Source: Candidatus Sericytochromatia bacterium (GTDB taxonomy: Bacteria; Cyanobacteriota; Sericytochromatia; UBA7694; JACMQJ01). Taken from it: DNA of 63,112 nucleotides. Numbering within the stretch: the stretch's first letter is position 1; each line of letters begins with the position of its first letter. A program made the position numbers and the translations under genes. The DNA is taken from NCBI GenBank assembly GCA_026004035.1, contig BPII01000003.1:99255-162366 (forward strand). The letters run 5' to 3'. Below, in pieces: positions 9,521 to 18,602 of the stretch. The notes below the pieces were generated by a model. That model ran no database searches. It was not told the origin of the DNA and saw only the letters and a list, made by a program, of their open reading frames with translations.

Positions 9521-10120
9521 ATGGTAAGTGTTAATAATGTAAATACTCAAAGATACGGAAATACAGTTCAATTAACACCTCCTAGTCAATTATACGGAAA
9601 TATTCCAAGTAGAAACACATATAATAGAGATGTATTAGGAATAACTAGTACAAATAATCTAGTTTCCGATGTAACTCAATATGGTATAGGGGCTTTATCT
9701 GGGTATAAATATAATCAAACATTTGTAGGTGCCACAAAAGATTTTGGAAACTCTTTAAAAAATGGTTCTTTTAAAGATGTTTTAAATTCAGCTAAAAATA
9801 ATGGCAAAGTTTTAGGTGGTGCAACTCTTAATGCTGTTGGAATAGGTGCTTTAGTAAGTGGTGGTGTTTCAGCTGTTAGTAATACTATTTCAGTTTTAAA
9901 TGGTAGAGAGTCAGTAGGTGATGCTGTTAGTAATGTTACAAAAGATTCTTTAAAAGGTGCAATAAGTGGTGTAGGTGGTGTTTTAGGTGGTGGTTTAACT
10001 GCAATGGCTTTGACAATGTTTAAAATTGGTGGAACTCCTTTAACAATAGCTGCTGTTATTGGTGGAGCTGTAGGTTCAGCTGTAGCTAATGAACTAGTTA
10101 GCAAAAGACTTGGTTTATAA
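9521..10120 (+). CDS. Glycine-zipper membrane protein, unknown function
   Basis: A 199-residue protein with a clear AAGGAG site upstream. The first ~100 residues are polar (Asn/Thr/Tyr). The second half holds three hydrophobic Gly/Ala-rich stretches with small-residue spacing (GIGALVSGGVSAV, AISGVGGVLGGGLTAMAL, IAAVIGGAVGSAVA). Such glycine zippers occur in pore-forming peptides, holin-like proteins and outer-membrane assembly lipoproteins. No signal peptide is seen. Its stop overlaps by 6 bases the stop of a convergent ABC exporter, and it shares a strand and spacing with the upstream lipoprotein. Export by that ABC protein is conceivable but unproven. Confidence 0.75.
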   Translation: MVSVNNVNTQRYGNTVQLTPPSQLYGNIPSRNTYNRDVLGITSTNNLVSDVTQYGIGALSGYKYNQTFVGATKDFGNSLKNGSFKDVLNSAKNNGKVLGGATLNAVGIGALVSGGVSAVSNTISVLNGRESVGDAVSNVTKDSLKGAISGVGGVLGGGLTAMALTMFKIGGTPLTIAAVIGGAVGSAVANELVSKRLGL

Positions 10121-11692
10121 TTCAAATTCAAAATCTACAAAATCTAAATTTACTTTTCTATGACTTATTATTATAAAAGTGGTATTTTTTAAATAATTTC
10201 TTAAATTGTTGTATATTTTTATTTCTGTTTCTTTATCAATAGCAGATAAAGCTTCGTCAAGAATTAATATTAATGGTTTAGATGCAATAGCTCTTGCTAT
10301 TGAAACTTTTTGTTTTTGACCACTTGATAAATTATTTCCAAAATTACCTACTTCTTTATTATAATTATTTATTTCTAAAATATTACAAATTTCTATTAGT
10401 TCATTTTCTTTTAAATTTTGATTACCTAGTAGTATATTATCTTTTATTGTTCCATGAAAAATAAATGCTTCATGACAAGATATTCTTATATTTTTTTTTA
10501 AAAACTCTTTATCTATTTCTATTAATTCTATACCACCTATTTTTACACTACCTTTATAATTTTTAATTATTCCAGAAATTATTGAGACTAAAGTAGATTT
10601 ACCAGCACCATTATTTCCTTTTATAACAATACAATCACCTTGTTTTATTTCTAAATTAATATTTTCTAAAATGTTTTTACCATTTATTGAATAAGATAGA
10701 TTATTTATATAAATATCATAATTATTTACTTTAAACTCATTATTAATTTTGTAAATGTTTTTACTAATAAAATTTGTAATTCTTTCAAAACTTATGATAT
10801 TTTTTGAAATTTTACCTATTGAGCTTGTTATAAATATAGCTGGTTCTATTGTTAAACTTATAGCTGTTCCAAATGATATTAAGTCTTTAAGATTTATATT
10901 TCCCAATAACATTTGGTAAGTTGCAAATATTGCAATTATTACTATACCTATAACTTGTAATAATCCTATAATTGAAGGTTGTAAATATATATATTTAAAT
11001 GTTTTTAAGAGATTATTATTATAAATTTTTTGATTTTTTTCAATATTTTTATATCTAATTTCTTCTAATCTTAAATTTTTTATAATATAGAAATTATTTA
11101 AATCTTCATTTATAGAATTTATAATATTTGAATTAATTTCCTGAGTTTTTCTTGAATAATTTCTTACTTTGTTTAAAAAATAATTTATATTTAAACTTAT
11201 TAAAAGTATTAATAAAAATATCAATAAAGAAAGTTTCCAATTTAAGTAAAAAATATATGTTAATGTAAAAGAAATCATTATTAAAGAAGGTATTAATTCT
11301 ATAAAAAAAGAAATTATTAATTCTCTTACTTTTGTAATGTCATCTGTTAAAGTATTTATTATATCACCTATGTTTTTATCTCTAACATTTTCATAGTTAT
11401 CAAAGATAATAGATTTATATAAATCTAATTTTATGTCTGTAGTTATCTCTATTGCCAAATTTGAGGTAATAAAATTTTGTAAGAAAAAAAATAATCCTCT
11501 TAAAAAATATATAAATATGACATACAATCCTAAATTTATTAAAGGTTGTAATGAATTACTAGAAAATACATAGACTATATTTCTTGATAAAGGTATTAAT
11601 CCTATTGATACTAAAATAGAAAGTATTGTTAAAGTTATGATTTGTGCTAGTTTTATTTTATAGTCTTTAAAGTATTTAAGATAATTCATCAA
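10115..11692 (-). CDS. ABC exporter half-transporter (TMD-NBD fusion)
   Basis: A 525-residue fused exporter: six-helix transmembrane domain (~residues 10-300) and C-terminal ATPase. The ATPase has Walker A GNNGAGKST, signature LSSGQKQ, Walker B LILILDEALSA and the H-loop IIISHRK. It would work as a homodimer or with a missing partner. No N-terminal peptidase domain is present, so it is not a classical bacteriocin-processing exporter. It belongs to the MsbA/SUNT-like class; the substrate (lipid, peptide or drug) cannot be told. The NBD is compact and ends soon after the H-loop (VDFEFEL). Two adjacent ATGs (11692, 11689) could start it. Confidence 0.93.
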   Translation of the reverse strand: MMNYLKYFKDYKIKLAQIITLTILSILVSIGLIPLSRNIVYVFSSNSLQPLINLGLYVIFIYFLRGLFFFLQNFITSNLAIEITTDIKLDLYKSIIFDNYENVRDKNIGDIINTLTDDITKVRELIISFFIELIPSLIMISFTLTYIFYLNWKLSLLIFLLILLISLNINYFLNKVRNYSRKTQEINSNIINSINEDLNNFYIIKNLRLEEIRYKNIEKNQKIYNNNLLKTFKYIYLQPSIIGLLQVIGIVIIAIFATYQMLLGNINLKDLISFGTAISLTIEPAIFITSSIGKISKNIISFERITNFISKNIYKINNEFKVNNYDIYINNLSYSINGKNILENINLEIKQGDCIVIKGNNGAGKSTLVSIISGIIKNYKGSVKIGGIELIEIDKEFLKKNIRISCHEAFIFHGTIKDNILLGNQNLKENELIEICNILEINNYNKEVGNFGNNLSSGQKQKVSIARAIASKPLILILDEALSAIDKETEIKIYNNLRNYLKNTTFIIISHRKVNLDFVDFEFEL

Positions 11693-11716
11693 TTATTTTT
11701 AGAAAATATTTAAAAG

Positions 11717-12922
11717 CTATTTACAAATATTTTGAGGAATTCTAAATGTAAAAATTGTATTACCTGGCTTACTTTCTACATGTATGCTTCCTCCATGAGC
11801 AAGTATTATTTCTCTAACAATAGTTAATCCTAAACCACTACCACCTATTATTCTTGATCTTTCCTTATTAACTCTATAGAATTTATCAAAAATATGCTTT
11901 TGATCTTCTAATGGTATTCCTATACCTGTATCAATAACCTTGAATTCACAAGCACCGTCAAGTTTTTTAAACTCAATTTTAACAATACCATCTGAAGGAG
12001 TAAATTTAACTGCATTATTTAATAAATTTACTAAAACTTGTCTTAATTTGCCTTTATCAGCATTTATTTTTACATTATCAATATTACTAGGTAATACTAA
12101 ATTTATATTTTTAGACCTTGCAAGAGGAATTATTGTTGCTACACTCTCTTTTATAAATTCTTCTAAATAAAAATCAACTTTATGTAATTCATTTTTTCCT
12201 GATTCTAATTTAGCTATATCAAGTAAATCATTAACTAATTGATGTAATCTATCAACTTCATTTGCTAAATCATTTAAAAATTCATCTCTAAGTTTAGGAT
12301 CATCTTTTGCACCACTTAATAGAGATTCTAACAATAACTTTATAGATGTAACAGGAGTTCTTAGTTCATGAGATGCATTACTTATAAAGTCTTTTCTAAG
12401 TTCTTCTATTTCAGTTTCTTTTGTAATATCATGATATATTATTATGTGTCCTATTTGATTATTTTCTTTGTCATACAAAGGTGAAGAATATCTTTTTAAA
12501 ACTTGTCTAGGATTTTTTAATTCTAAAATATCTGATCTAGGAATAGAAGGCTCTTCTACTAAAGCTCTTTGTATTTTTTCCATCAATTTTACATCGTTAC
12601 ATCTTTCAAAAAATAATCTATCATCAGGGTTTAAAATTAGTCTTCCTGTTCCTTTTGGGTTTGAAGGTAAAAGCATTTGTGCTAAAGCAGGATTTATCAT
12701 TATTACTTCTAAATCCATAGAATATATTATTAATCCTTCACTAATACTATTTATTACTGATTGTAAATCTATTCTGGATGTATCATTTTTTGTAAGTTTT
12801 GGTAATGATAATTTAATCTCGTCTTGTTTTTTTTCTTCTTGATTATCTAATTTTACAAGTTTCTTAGCATATTCTGATAAATAGTTTAATTGATTTTGTA
12901 TTCTTTTAATATTGTTTTTCAA
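11717..12922 (-). CDS. PAS-containing sensor histidine kinase without membrane segments
   Basis: A 401-residue histidine kinase: N-terminal helical coil (~1-50), PAS domain (~51-168, containing SISEGLIIYSMDLEVIMINP), HisKA with phospho-acceptor His185 (SNASHELRTP), then the HATPase domain with N-box NLLNNAVKFTP, G1 DTGIGIP and G2 GGSGLGLTIV. No membrane helix exists, so it senses an internal cue or is recruited by partners. It starts with TTG immediately after the response-regulator stop, with an AAGGAA site inside that gene. Overall it resembles the C-terminal half of PhoR/WalK kinases. Confidence 0.95.
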   Translation of the reverse strand: MKNNIKRIQNQLNYLSEYAKKLVKLDNQEEKKQDEIKLSLPKLTKNDTSRIDLQSVINSISEGLIIYSMDLEVIMINPALAQMLLPSNPKGTGRLILNPDDRLFFERCNDVKLMEKIQRALVEEPSIPRSDILELKNPRQVLKRYSSPLYDKENNQIGHIIIYHDITKETEIEELRKDFISNASHELRTPVTSIKLLLESLLSGAKDDPKLRDEFLNDLANEVDRLHQLVNDLLDIAKLESGKNELHKVDFYLEEFIKESVATIIPLARSKNINLVLPSNIDNVKINADKGKLRQVLVNLLNNAVKFTPSDGIVKIEFKKLDGACEFKVIDTGIGIPLEDQKHIFDKFYRVNKERSRIIGGSGLGLTIVREIILAHGGSIHVESKPGNTIFTFRIPQNICK

Positions 12923-13642
12923 CTATTTTTCCTTTATTGTTCCTATTCTACGTTCAAATCTATAACCAACACCTCTTACAGTTTGTATTCTTATTGGCGT
13001 ATTAGGATCTTTTTCTATCTTTTCTCTAAGCCAATGAACATGAACATCTACAGTTCTACCTTCGCCTGCAAAATCATAACCCCAAACTTGTTCTATAAGA
13101 TATTCTCTTGATAAAACTTTATTAGCATTCAAAGCTAACAATTTAAGTAATTCAAACTCTTTTAATGTCAGAGGTAATATTTCACCTTTTATTTTTACTT
13201 CATGTCTATTTAAATCTATAATTAAATCTCCAATTTCAATTTTATCAGGTTCATCAGCTCTTGTTGTTTTATATCTTGCTACAAGTCTTAAGAGTGCTTT
13301 AATTCTTGCTTGTAACTCTCTCATACTAAAGGGTTTTGTAAGATATTCATCAGCTCCTATTTCTAATCCAACTACTTTATCTATTTCTTCACCTTTTGCA
13401 GTAAGCATTATGATAGGAATAGGCATTTCAGCTCTTAATGTTCTACATACTTCATAACCATCTAATTGAGGAAGCATTACATCTAATATTGCTAAATTTG
13501 GTTTCTCTTTTCTTGCAAGTTCTATTGCATCTATACCATTATCTGCAACAATAACTTGATATCCATCTTTTTCTAAGTTATATTGAACTGTTTTTGTTAT
13601 TGAAGGTTCATCATCAACTATTAAAATTTTAGCATTTTTCAA
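12923..13642 (-). CDS. OmpR/PhoB-family response regulator (RpaB/WalR-like)
   Basis: A 239-residue regulator. The receiver domain has Asp10/Asp11 and phospho-acceptor Asp54 (LAILDVMLP) with the LTKPF lysine. A winged-helix DNA-binding domain (~135-230) has the recognition-helix end RTVDVHVHWLREKIE and the RIQTVRGVGYRF wing. The high conservation pattern (VVGLEIGADEYLTKPFSMREL) resembles RpaB and WalR, usually essential envelope or stress regulators. The start is TTG at 13642 with GGAG about 10 bases upstream. It is co-transcribed with the downstream kinase gene. Confidence 0.95.
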   Translation of the reverse strand: MKNAKILIVDDEPSITKTVQYNLEKDGYQVIVADNGIDAIELARKEKPNLAILDVMLPQLDGYEVCRTLRAEMPIPIIMLTAKGEEIDKVVGLEIGADEYLTKPFSMRELQARIKALLRLVARYKTTRADEPDKIEIGDLIIDLNRHEVKIKGEILPLTLKEFELLKLLALNANKVLSREYLIEQVWGYDFAGEGRTVDVHVHWLREKIEKDPNTPIRIQTVRGVGYRFERRIGTIKEK

Positions 13643-13898
13643 AGTAATTTTCTCCTTAACACAATACTAATAATAATTTTATCATTACTGAAAAATAATT
13701 TAAATGTTTAAATTCACATTCATTAATATTTCTTAAAATTATAGTTTATTATATAGTAAAATATTCTGTGATATGAAGATTCTTTTAGCTTTTGAACTTT
13801 TTTAAGTTAAAAACTAAGATTTAAAATTTATAAAATATATAAAATTTAAAGTTTTTTTATTATAAAATTAATCTTTAAATTATTTTTTAGGTAAATTT

Positions 13899-14177
13899 AT
13901 GAAACATGTTATTACTCTAATACCGGGTGATGGTATAGGTCCAGAAGTAACAAAAGCTATGCAAGAAGTTTTACAAGCTTCAGGTGTTGATATTGAATGG
14001 GAAGTATGCGAAGCAGGAAGTGAAGTCTTAAATAGATATGGAACTACATTACCGCAAGAAACTTTAGATTCAATAATGAAAAATAAAATAGCTATAAAAG
14101 GACCAATAGGAACACCAAATTGTTGCAATTCATCTCCATCCTGTAGAGGATGGAGACTTCTTGCTAATCATATTTAA
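13899..14177 (+). pseudogene. icd: Truncated isocitrate/isopropylmalate dehydrogenase N-terminus
   Basis: The first ~76 residues (HVITLIPGDGIGPEVTKAMQ through IKGPIGTP) are the N-terminal Rossmann-like part of an NAD(P)-dependent isocitrate dehydrogenase; isopropylmalate dehydrogenase is the close alternative. The family is usually 330-420 residues. Here homology stops at GTP and is replaced by ~17 unrelated residues encoded by a hairpin element at 14119-14164, then TAA. Substrate-binding arginines and the metal-binding aspartates are absent, so no activity is expected. The truncation looks like the scar of an insertion or recombination. Confidence 0.85.
14119..14164 (-). mobile_element. IS200/IS605-like end hairpin remnant
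   Basis: A perfect 9-base stem (14133-14141 with 14148-14156) and a 6-base loop (TGTAGA) sit exactly where icd homology ends. It is flanked by TTGCAATTCA on one side and CTTCTTGC on the other. Read on the minus strand the order is GCAAGAAG, hairpin, TGAATTGCAA. This arrangement resembles the subterminal hairpin at the right end of IS200/IS605 elements, which single-strand transposases recognise. There is no U-run after the stem, so it is a poor intrinsic terminator. No tnpA or tnpB remains in the window. Identification is from remembered pattern only. Confidence 0.5.
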
Positions 14178-14227
14178 ATTTAATAATATTTTTTTAAAAT
14201 AGTAATATTGCTAACTAAAAAACGTAA

Positions 14228-15265
14228 ATGAATTTTTATAGTAATAAAAAAGTTCTAATAACAGGTGATACAGGTTTTAAAGGTTCATGGTTAGGTATAT
14301 GGTTAAGTATATTAAATGCAAAAGTAAAAGGTATTTCAAATAAAATATATAAAAATTCCAATTATCAAATATGTAAGCTTGATAAGCTATGGGAGCATAA
14401 AGAACTAGATATAAGAGATAATAGTAAATTTATAAAAGAAATAGATAATTTTAAACCAGATATAATATTTCATTTAGCTGCTCAATCATTAGTATATAAA
14501 GCTAAACAAAATCCTAGATATACAATAGAAACAAATATATTAGGAACATTTAATTTATTAAATTATTTAAGAAAAATTGATTATAAAATTTCTCTAATAA
14601 TAGTAAGTTCTGATAAAGTTTATAAGGAAAAAAAAAATTCTTGTAAAGAAAATGATTTACTAGGAGCTAGTGAATTATATGGAGCATCCAAAGGTTGTGC
14701 TGATATAATTTCACAAGCGTTTTATAATACATTTTTTAAACGTACTAATATTGGTATCGCAATATCAAGAGCAGGAAATATAATAGGAGGTGGTGATTAC
14801 TCTAAAAATAGACTTGTTTCTGATATTGTCTCTTCTATAAGAAAGAATAGAACTATAATAATAAGAAATCCTGAATTTACCAGACCATGGCAATATATAT
14901 TAGATGTTTTAAATGGTTATCTTATTTTAGCTGAAAATTTATATAATGATCCCAATAAATATTCTGATATTTTTAATTTTGGTCCAGACAAATCATACAA
15001 AGTTATTGATTTAGTTAATAAATTTATACAATTTTGGGGTTATGGAAGATATATTATATCAAATAAACAGAATTTTCATGAAAATGATAAATTATCATTG
15101 AATAGTAAAAAAGCATTAGAGAAATTAAACTGGAAAAATATTTTAAATTTTGAAGAATCTGTAAAACTTACAGTAGAAGATTATAAGAGCGAAGAAAGTA
15201 ATAATGTTTTAGAAAATAGAATATATAGAATAAAATCTTTTCAAAAGAGTTTAAAACAAAATTGA
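14228..15265 (+). CDS. rfbG: CDP-glucose 4,6-dehydratase-like sugar dehydratase
   Basis: A 345-residue extended short-chain dehydrogenase with NAD-binding TGDTGFKGSW at residues 12-21, and the catalytic pair Tyr151/Lys155 (ELYGASKG). SRAGNIIGGGDYS and the RPWQYILDVLNGYL segment are typical of RfbG. The family converts CDP-glucose to CDP-4-keto-6-deoxyglucose for dideoxysugars of O-antigens. No rfbF or later dideoxyhexose gene is adjacent. Lys-tail drift (many Ile/Asn) matches the genome's AT bias. It lies just after the icd fragment and mobile hairpin, so it may have been relocated here. Confidence 0.9.
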   Translation: MNFYSNKKVLITGDTGFKGSWLGIWLSILNAKVKGISNKIYKNSNYQICKLDKLWEHKELDIRDNSKFIKEIDNFKPDIIFHLAAQSLVYKAKQNPRYTIETNILGTFNLLNYLRKIDYKISLIIVSSDKVYKEKKNSCKENDLLGASELYGASKGCADIISQAFYNTFFKRTNIGIAISRAGNIIGGGDYSKNRLVSDIVSSIRKNRTIIIRNPEFTRPWQYILDVLNGYLILAENLYNDPNKYSDIFNFGPDKSYKVIDLVNKFIQFWGYGRYIISNKQNFHENDKLSLNSKKALEKLNWKNILNFEESVKLTVEDYKSEESNNVLENRIYRIKSFQKSLKQN

Positions 15266-15372
15266 ATAAAATTAAACATAAATTATTTTTTTATTAAAAC
15301 AAAGATAATTTATTCTTAATTTTTTGTATCTATACTATTATTATAGTTTTTAGTTTGGGTTAATTTAAAGTT

Positions 15373-15738
15373 ATGAAAAATTTAATTAATTTAGGATTAT
15401 TTTTGAGCTTACTTATAGGTTTAAGTGCTTGTGGTCAAAATAATAATCCTAATTCTGCTGATAGAAATGATATTAAAATTTTTTCTTATGAAAAAGCTGA
15501 TGAAGATAAAAAAATTGATGATTTAAAATGGTTATCTTTTAAAGATTCTTTTAATAAAAGAACTTCTATAAAAGAAAAAGTTAATGAAATAAGAGTAAAT
15601 TATCAAATGGAATCTATAAAAAAAGAATTTAAATTAAATAAAAAAAGAAAAATATCGTTATCAGATATTATAGATCCTAAAAAGTGGGAAGAATTTCAAA
15701 TAGCTTTTAGAAATAGACTTAGTTTATTTTTTGAATAA
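15373..15738 (+). CDS. Small lipoprotein, unknown function
   Basis: 121 residues with a lipobox signal (LIGLSACGQN). The mature part is polar, Lys/Asp/Glu-rich and probably helical, ending KWEEFQIAFRNRLSLFFE. I recognise no domain. A monocistronic position with a TATTATAGT-like -10 box about 30 bases upstream suggests its own transcript. The ATG is preceded by AAAGTT, a weak binding site. Confidence 0.7.
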   Translation: MKNLINLGLFLSLLIGLSACGQNNNPNSADRNDIKIFSYEKADEDKKIDDLKWLSFKDSFNKRTSIKEKVNEIRVNYQMESIKKEFKLNKKRKISLSDIIDPKKWEEFQIAFRNRLSLFFE

Positions 15739-15863
15739 AATTTATTTTTTATTAAATATAATTTTGATAACAAAGAAATCTTAATAAATTCATCTTTTAA
15801 TGAGTATCAATTTTTAGCTAGCTTTTAAGTTTTTAAATTTTTTGTTATAGTGAGATTATTTTT

Positions 15864-18086
15864 TTATATCTTTCTTGCTACTATAGTATTTATAAAACTA
15901 TTGTAATCATAATTAAGATTAAATGTTTGTTTTAAAAAATTTATAATCAATAAGTCAATATTCAAGTAATCCTTATTTAATGGAATATTAATATTTCTTA
16001 TATCAAAAACATTAAATTTATTTTTTATAAGTAAATCTAGTAATTGCTCTCTACTAATATAATTTAATATTTTTTTATTAAACATATACTCAATATTGTT
16101 ATTAAAAAGTATGTTTCGTAGATTTACTATACTTTTTGAGTTAAAAATACTTATTATTAAAATACCATCTTTGTTTAAGATATTATATAAATACTTTATT
16201 ATTCTCATATCATTTATACAAGTATTTAAAGTAAATATAGATATAATGCAATCAAATTTTTTGCCTAAGGGTAATTTAAGTTTAGTTTCATTAAATAAAT
16301 CATTATTAATATATTCAAATTCAAATTTATTTTTATCTAGTAAATCTGAAATATCATATGTATTATGTGATATTTGTAAAATAGTCTTTATATAGCTAGA
16401 ACTTTTATTAACTATTTCAATAATATCTAGTAATGGCAGTGAAAAAAAATCTTTATTATAAAAAAAGTAATTTATTTTATTTGTATAATAAAGTTTGTTT
16501 ATTTCATAAAAATATTTATCTATTTCTTTAAAATCAAAGTTATCATTATCTAACATAATTTTTAATTTTTTATGTAACGATAAATCTTTATATGTATATT
16601 CATTATTATCTTCTACATGATAACTTCCATATCTTAAAAAGTTATTTTGAGCTTTTTTTATTTCATTGAAAACTGCTTCATAATTATTTGGATGTTTTTT
16701 TTTAAAATCTTCTTTTAATTTATCACTACTTATATATTCTTTAAGATTATGTATTATTTTGTTATCAATTTTTATAATATTTTCTTCTTTTATTTTAATA
16801 TTTTTATTTTCATACTTATTAGCTAAATAGTCTTTTATATAAATTAAATCTTTGTTATTTACGTAGTTATTTAAAGTTAAAGATTTTTCATTAAAATTAC
16901 TAATATCTAATAAAGAAAAATCGCTAATTTTATCAGTATTTATTTTTTTACTTAATCTAATCCAAGATTCACTAGCTGGAACAGGTAAGTAAATTTTATG
17001 GTAAATATTTATTCTATTTGAGTAATTTAAATTAATTTTTTTTTCTAAAAACCAATAATGTTTTGATATTTCTTCTTGAGTTTCAACACTAGAACCTAAA
17101 CCAAAAATTAAACTTACTTCTAAATTTAAATTCTGACAATTATCTAAAATTTTCAGTATAAATTCTTTATTACAAATTTCTTCTTTAACATCATTTTGTA
17201 TTTTTTCTGATGTTGAAAATAAATGTATATTTAACCTTAAAATGTTTAAATTTTCTTTTAATAAATATAATATTTCATCATCTAATTGTTTAGGAAATGA
17301 ATTAACTATAAATTTAAAATATTTACTTAAATTAGTTTCTTTTACTACTTTAGAAAATTCTATAAATCTATTTTTATCTTTTAAAAACAAAAAGTCAAGT
17401 ATTTCTACATACTCTATTTCAGGGAAATATGTTAATATATCAACACAATTACCCATTAACCATTCATAAGAATGTAATCTTATTGGAGTATCTAAAAATT
17501 GTGTAAATATGTTTTTAAAGCAATTACCGCGTCCTGTAACAATTGTAGGTATCCAAAAACCTGGCATTCCATAAAAATTTTTTCTAGTAAATTGTAAATC
17601 ATCTAAAGTTTTTATATATTCTCTTTTTTCTGTAATAATTAACTTATCTTTATCGTAAAAAACTATTCCTTTTATTTTTAATAATTTATTTTTATCAAAG
17701 AATTCATCTTCTTTGAACAAATGTATTAGATTACAAATTGTTTCTTCGGCTTCTCCAACTATACCAACACTTATGTTTTTAGGTAGTGTTTTAGGTAATG
17801 CTGTTATATGTTCTCCAAATAATATCGTTTCTTTATTTATATTTTCTTTTACATTTCTTGACATATCTAAAAGTTTGTTAAATAAAAACGTATCCTTTAA
17901 ATAAAAGCAAACTATATCAGGATTAGTTTCTGAAAGAGTTTCAATATCACAAATTGGATATATTATATCATCTGCGAAAATTTTTTCTAAACTTGACATT
18001 ATATAAGATAATGGAGTAGTATCAACTCCAAATTGATTATTAGTTATGTGAAATATAGCTATACGCATTCTATATAATTTTAACAT
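15864..18086 (-). CDS. Radical-SAM-like protein lacking cluster cysteines, fused to methyltransferase-like domain
   Basis: A 740-residue protein (or 734 from the ATG at 18068, which begins MRIAIFH like many B12-binding radical SAM proteins). Residues ~1-130 resemble the cobalamin-binding-like Rossmann domain (DIVCFYLKD, ETILFGEHITALP, VGIVGEAEETI). Residues ~180-440 follow the radical SAM TIM-barrel order, but where CxxxCxxC is expected the protein reads GRGNCFKNIFTQFLD (~184-198) with a single Cys, so no 4Fe-4S cluster can be held. Residues ~530-740 look like a SAM methyltransferase (FDCIISIFTLNTC, LNKDGILIISIF). The barrel has probably lost catalysis; the methyltransferase might remain active. 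Isolated gene, function unknown. Confidence 0.75.
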   Translation of the reverse strand: MLKLYRMRIAIFHITNNQFGVDTTPLSYIMSSLEKIFADDIIYPICDIETLSETNPDIVCFYLKDTFLFNKLLDMSRNVKENINKETILFGEHITALPKTLPKNISVGIVGEAEETICNLIHLFKEDEFFDKNKLLKIKGIVFYDKDKLIITEKREYIKTLDDLQFTRKNFYGMPGFWIPTIVTGRGNCFKNIFTQFLDTPIRLHSYEWLMGNCVDILTYFPEIEYVEILDFLFLKDKNRFIEFSKVVKETNLSKYFKFIVNSFPKQLDDEILYLLKENLNILRLNIHLFSTSEKIQNDVKEEICNKEFILKILDNCQNLNLEVSLIFGLGSSVETQEEISKHYWFLEKKINLNYSNRINIYHKIYLPVPASESWIRLSKKINTDKISDFSLLDISNFNEKSLTLNNYVNNKDLIYIKDYLANKYENKNIKIKEENIIKIDNKIIHNLKEYISSDKLKEDFKKKHPNNYEAVFNEIKKAQNNFLRYGSYHVEDNNEYTYKDLSLHKKLKIMLDNDNFDFKEIDKYFYEINKLYYTNKINYFFYNKDFFSLPLLDIIEIVNKSSSYIKTILQISHNTYDISDLLDKNKFEFEYINNDLFNETKLKLPLGKKFDCIISIFTLNTCINDMRIIKYLYNILNKDGILIISIFNSKSIVNLRNILFNNNIEYMFNKKILNYISREQLLDLLIKNKFNVFDIRNINIPLNKDYLNIDLLIINFLKQTFNLNYDYNSFINTIVARKI

Positions 18087-18186
18087 CAGAAAAAAAAATT
18101 ATAATAATTAACTTTAGTTTAATTTTAAAGTAAATATTTATTAATTTTTGTTTAAATTAGGCAATTTAAATAAAAAAATTAATATC

Positions 18187-18192
18187 TATAAT
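18187..18192 (+). promoter_or_regulatory. Candidate -10 box for the lipoprotein pair
   Basis: A perfect TATAAT lies 24 bases upstream of the ATG at 18216, in the divergent spacer after the radical-SAM-like gene. No good -35 box is seen at 16-18 bases, so the call is weak in this AT-rich DNA. Confidence 0.35.
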
Positions 18193-18215
18193 GAAATAGG
18201 GTTTGGAGAAGAAAT

Positions 18216-18602
18216 ATGAAAAAGTTTTATTTAATGTTATCCTCTTTAATTTCATTTTCTTTTTTTGTTTCTACCTTATCAGGTTGTGGAAACAATAGAC
18301 CTTCTCAAGCTACTTATAATGTTGCTTCAGTGAATTCACCAAATATAAAAAGTTGTGGATGTAAGAAAAATAATTCTAATAATAATAGTAATAATAATAT
18401 AGTAGAAAGTTCTACTCCAACTCCAAGTATAGATTCTTCTGTAACTCCTAGTCCAAGTATTTCTTCTTCTCCAGAACCTTCAGAATCTCCAACACCATTA
18501 CCAAGTAGTTCTTCAAATCCTTCAAAGGATAAAGATAAGAAAAATTTATTTTCTAATCTTATTGAAAAATTTAAAAATATTTTTAAAAAACCAAGTAAAT
18601 AA
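18216..18602 (+). CDS. Ser/Pro/Thr-rich lipoprotein
   Basis: 128 residues: lipobox signal (FVSTLSGC), a short Cys-containing stretch (SCGCKK), an Asn/Ser run, a Pro/Ser/Thr low-complexity tether (~65-105), and a basic tail (KDKDKKNLFSNLIEKFKNIF). It has no globular domain and is probably a surface tether. GGAGA sits 8 bases before ATG. The stop overlaps the next gene's ATG (TAATG), so the two are translated together and may form a unit. Confidence 0.75.
   Translation: MKKFYLMLSSLISFSFFVSTLSGCGNNRPSQATYNVASVNSPNIKSCGCKKNNSNNNSNNNIVESSTPTPSIDSSVTPSPSISSSPEPSESPTPLPSSSSNPSKDKDKKNLFSNLIEKFKNIFKKPSK

Noticed and set aside
9715..10131. Open frame on the minus strand, Pro/Thr/Leu-rich
   Set aside because: It is the antisense shadow of the Gly/Ala-rich glycine-zipper gene; the plus-strand gene has an AAGGAG site and sensible composition.
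14133..14156. Hairpin as an intrinsic terminator for the icd fragment
   Set aside because: No T-run follows the stem, and its conserved-looking flanks fit a mobile-element end better.
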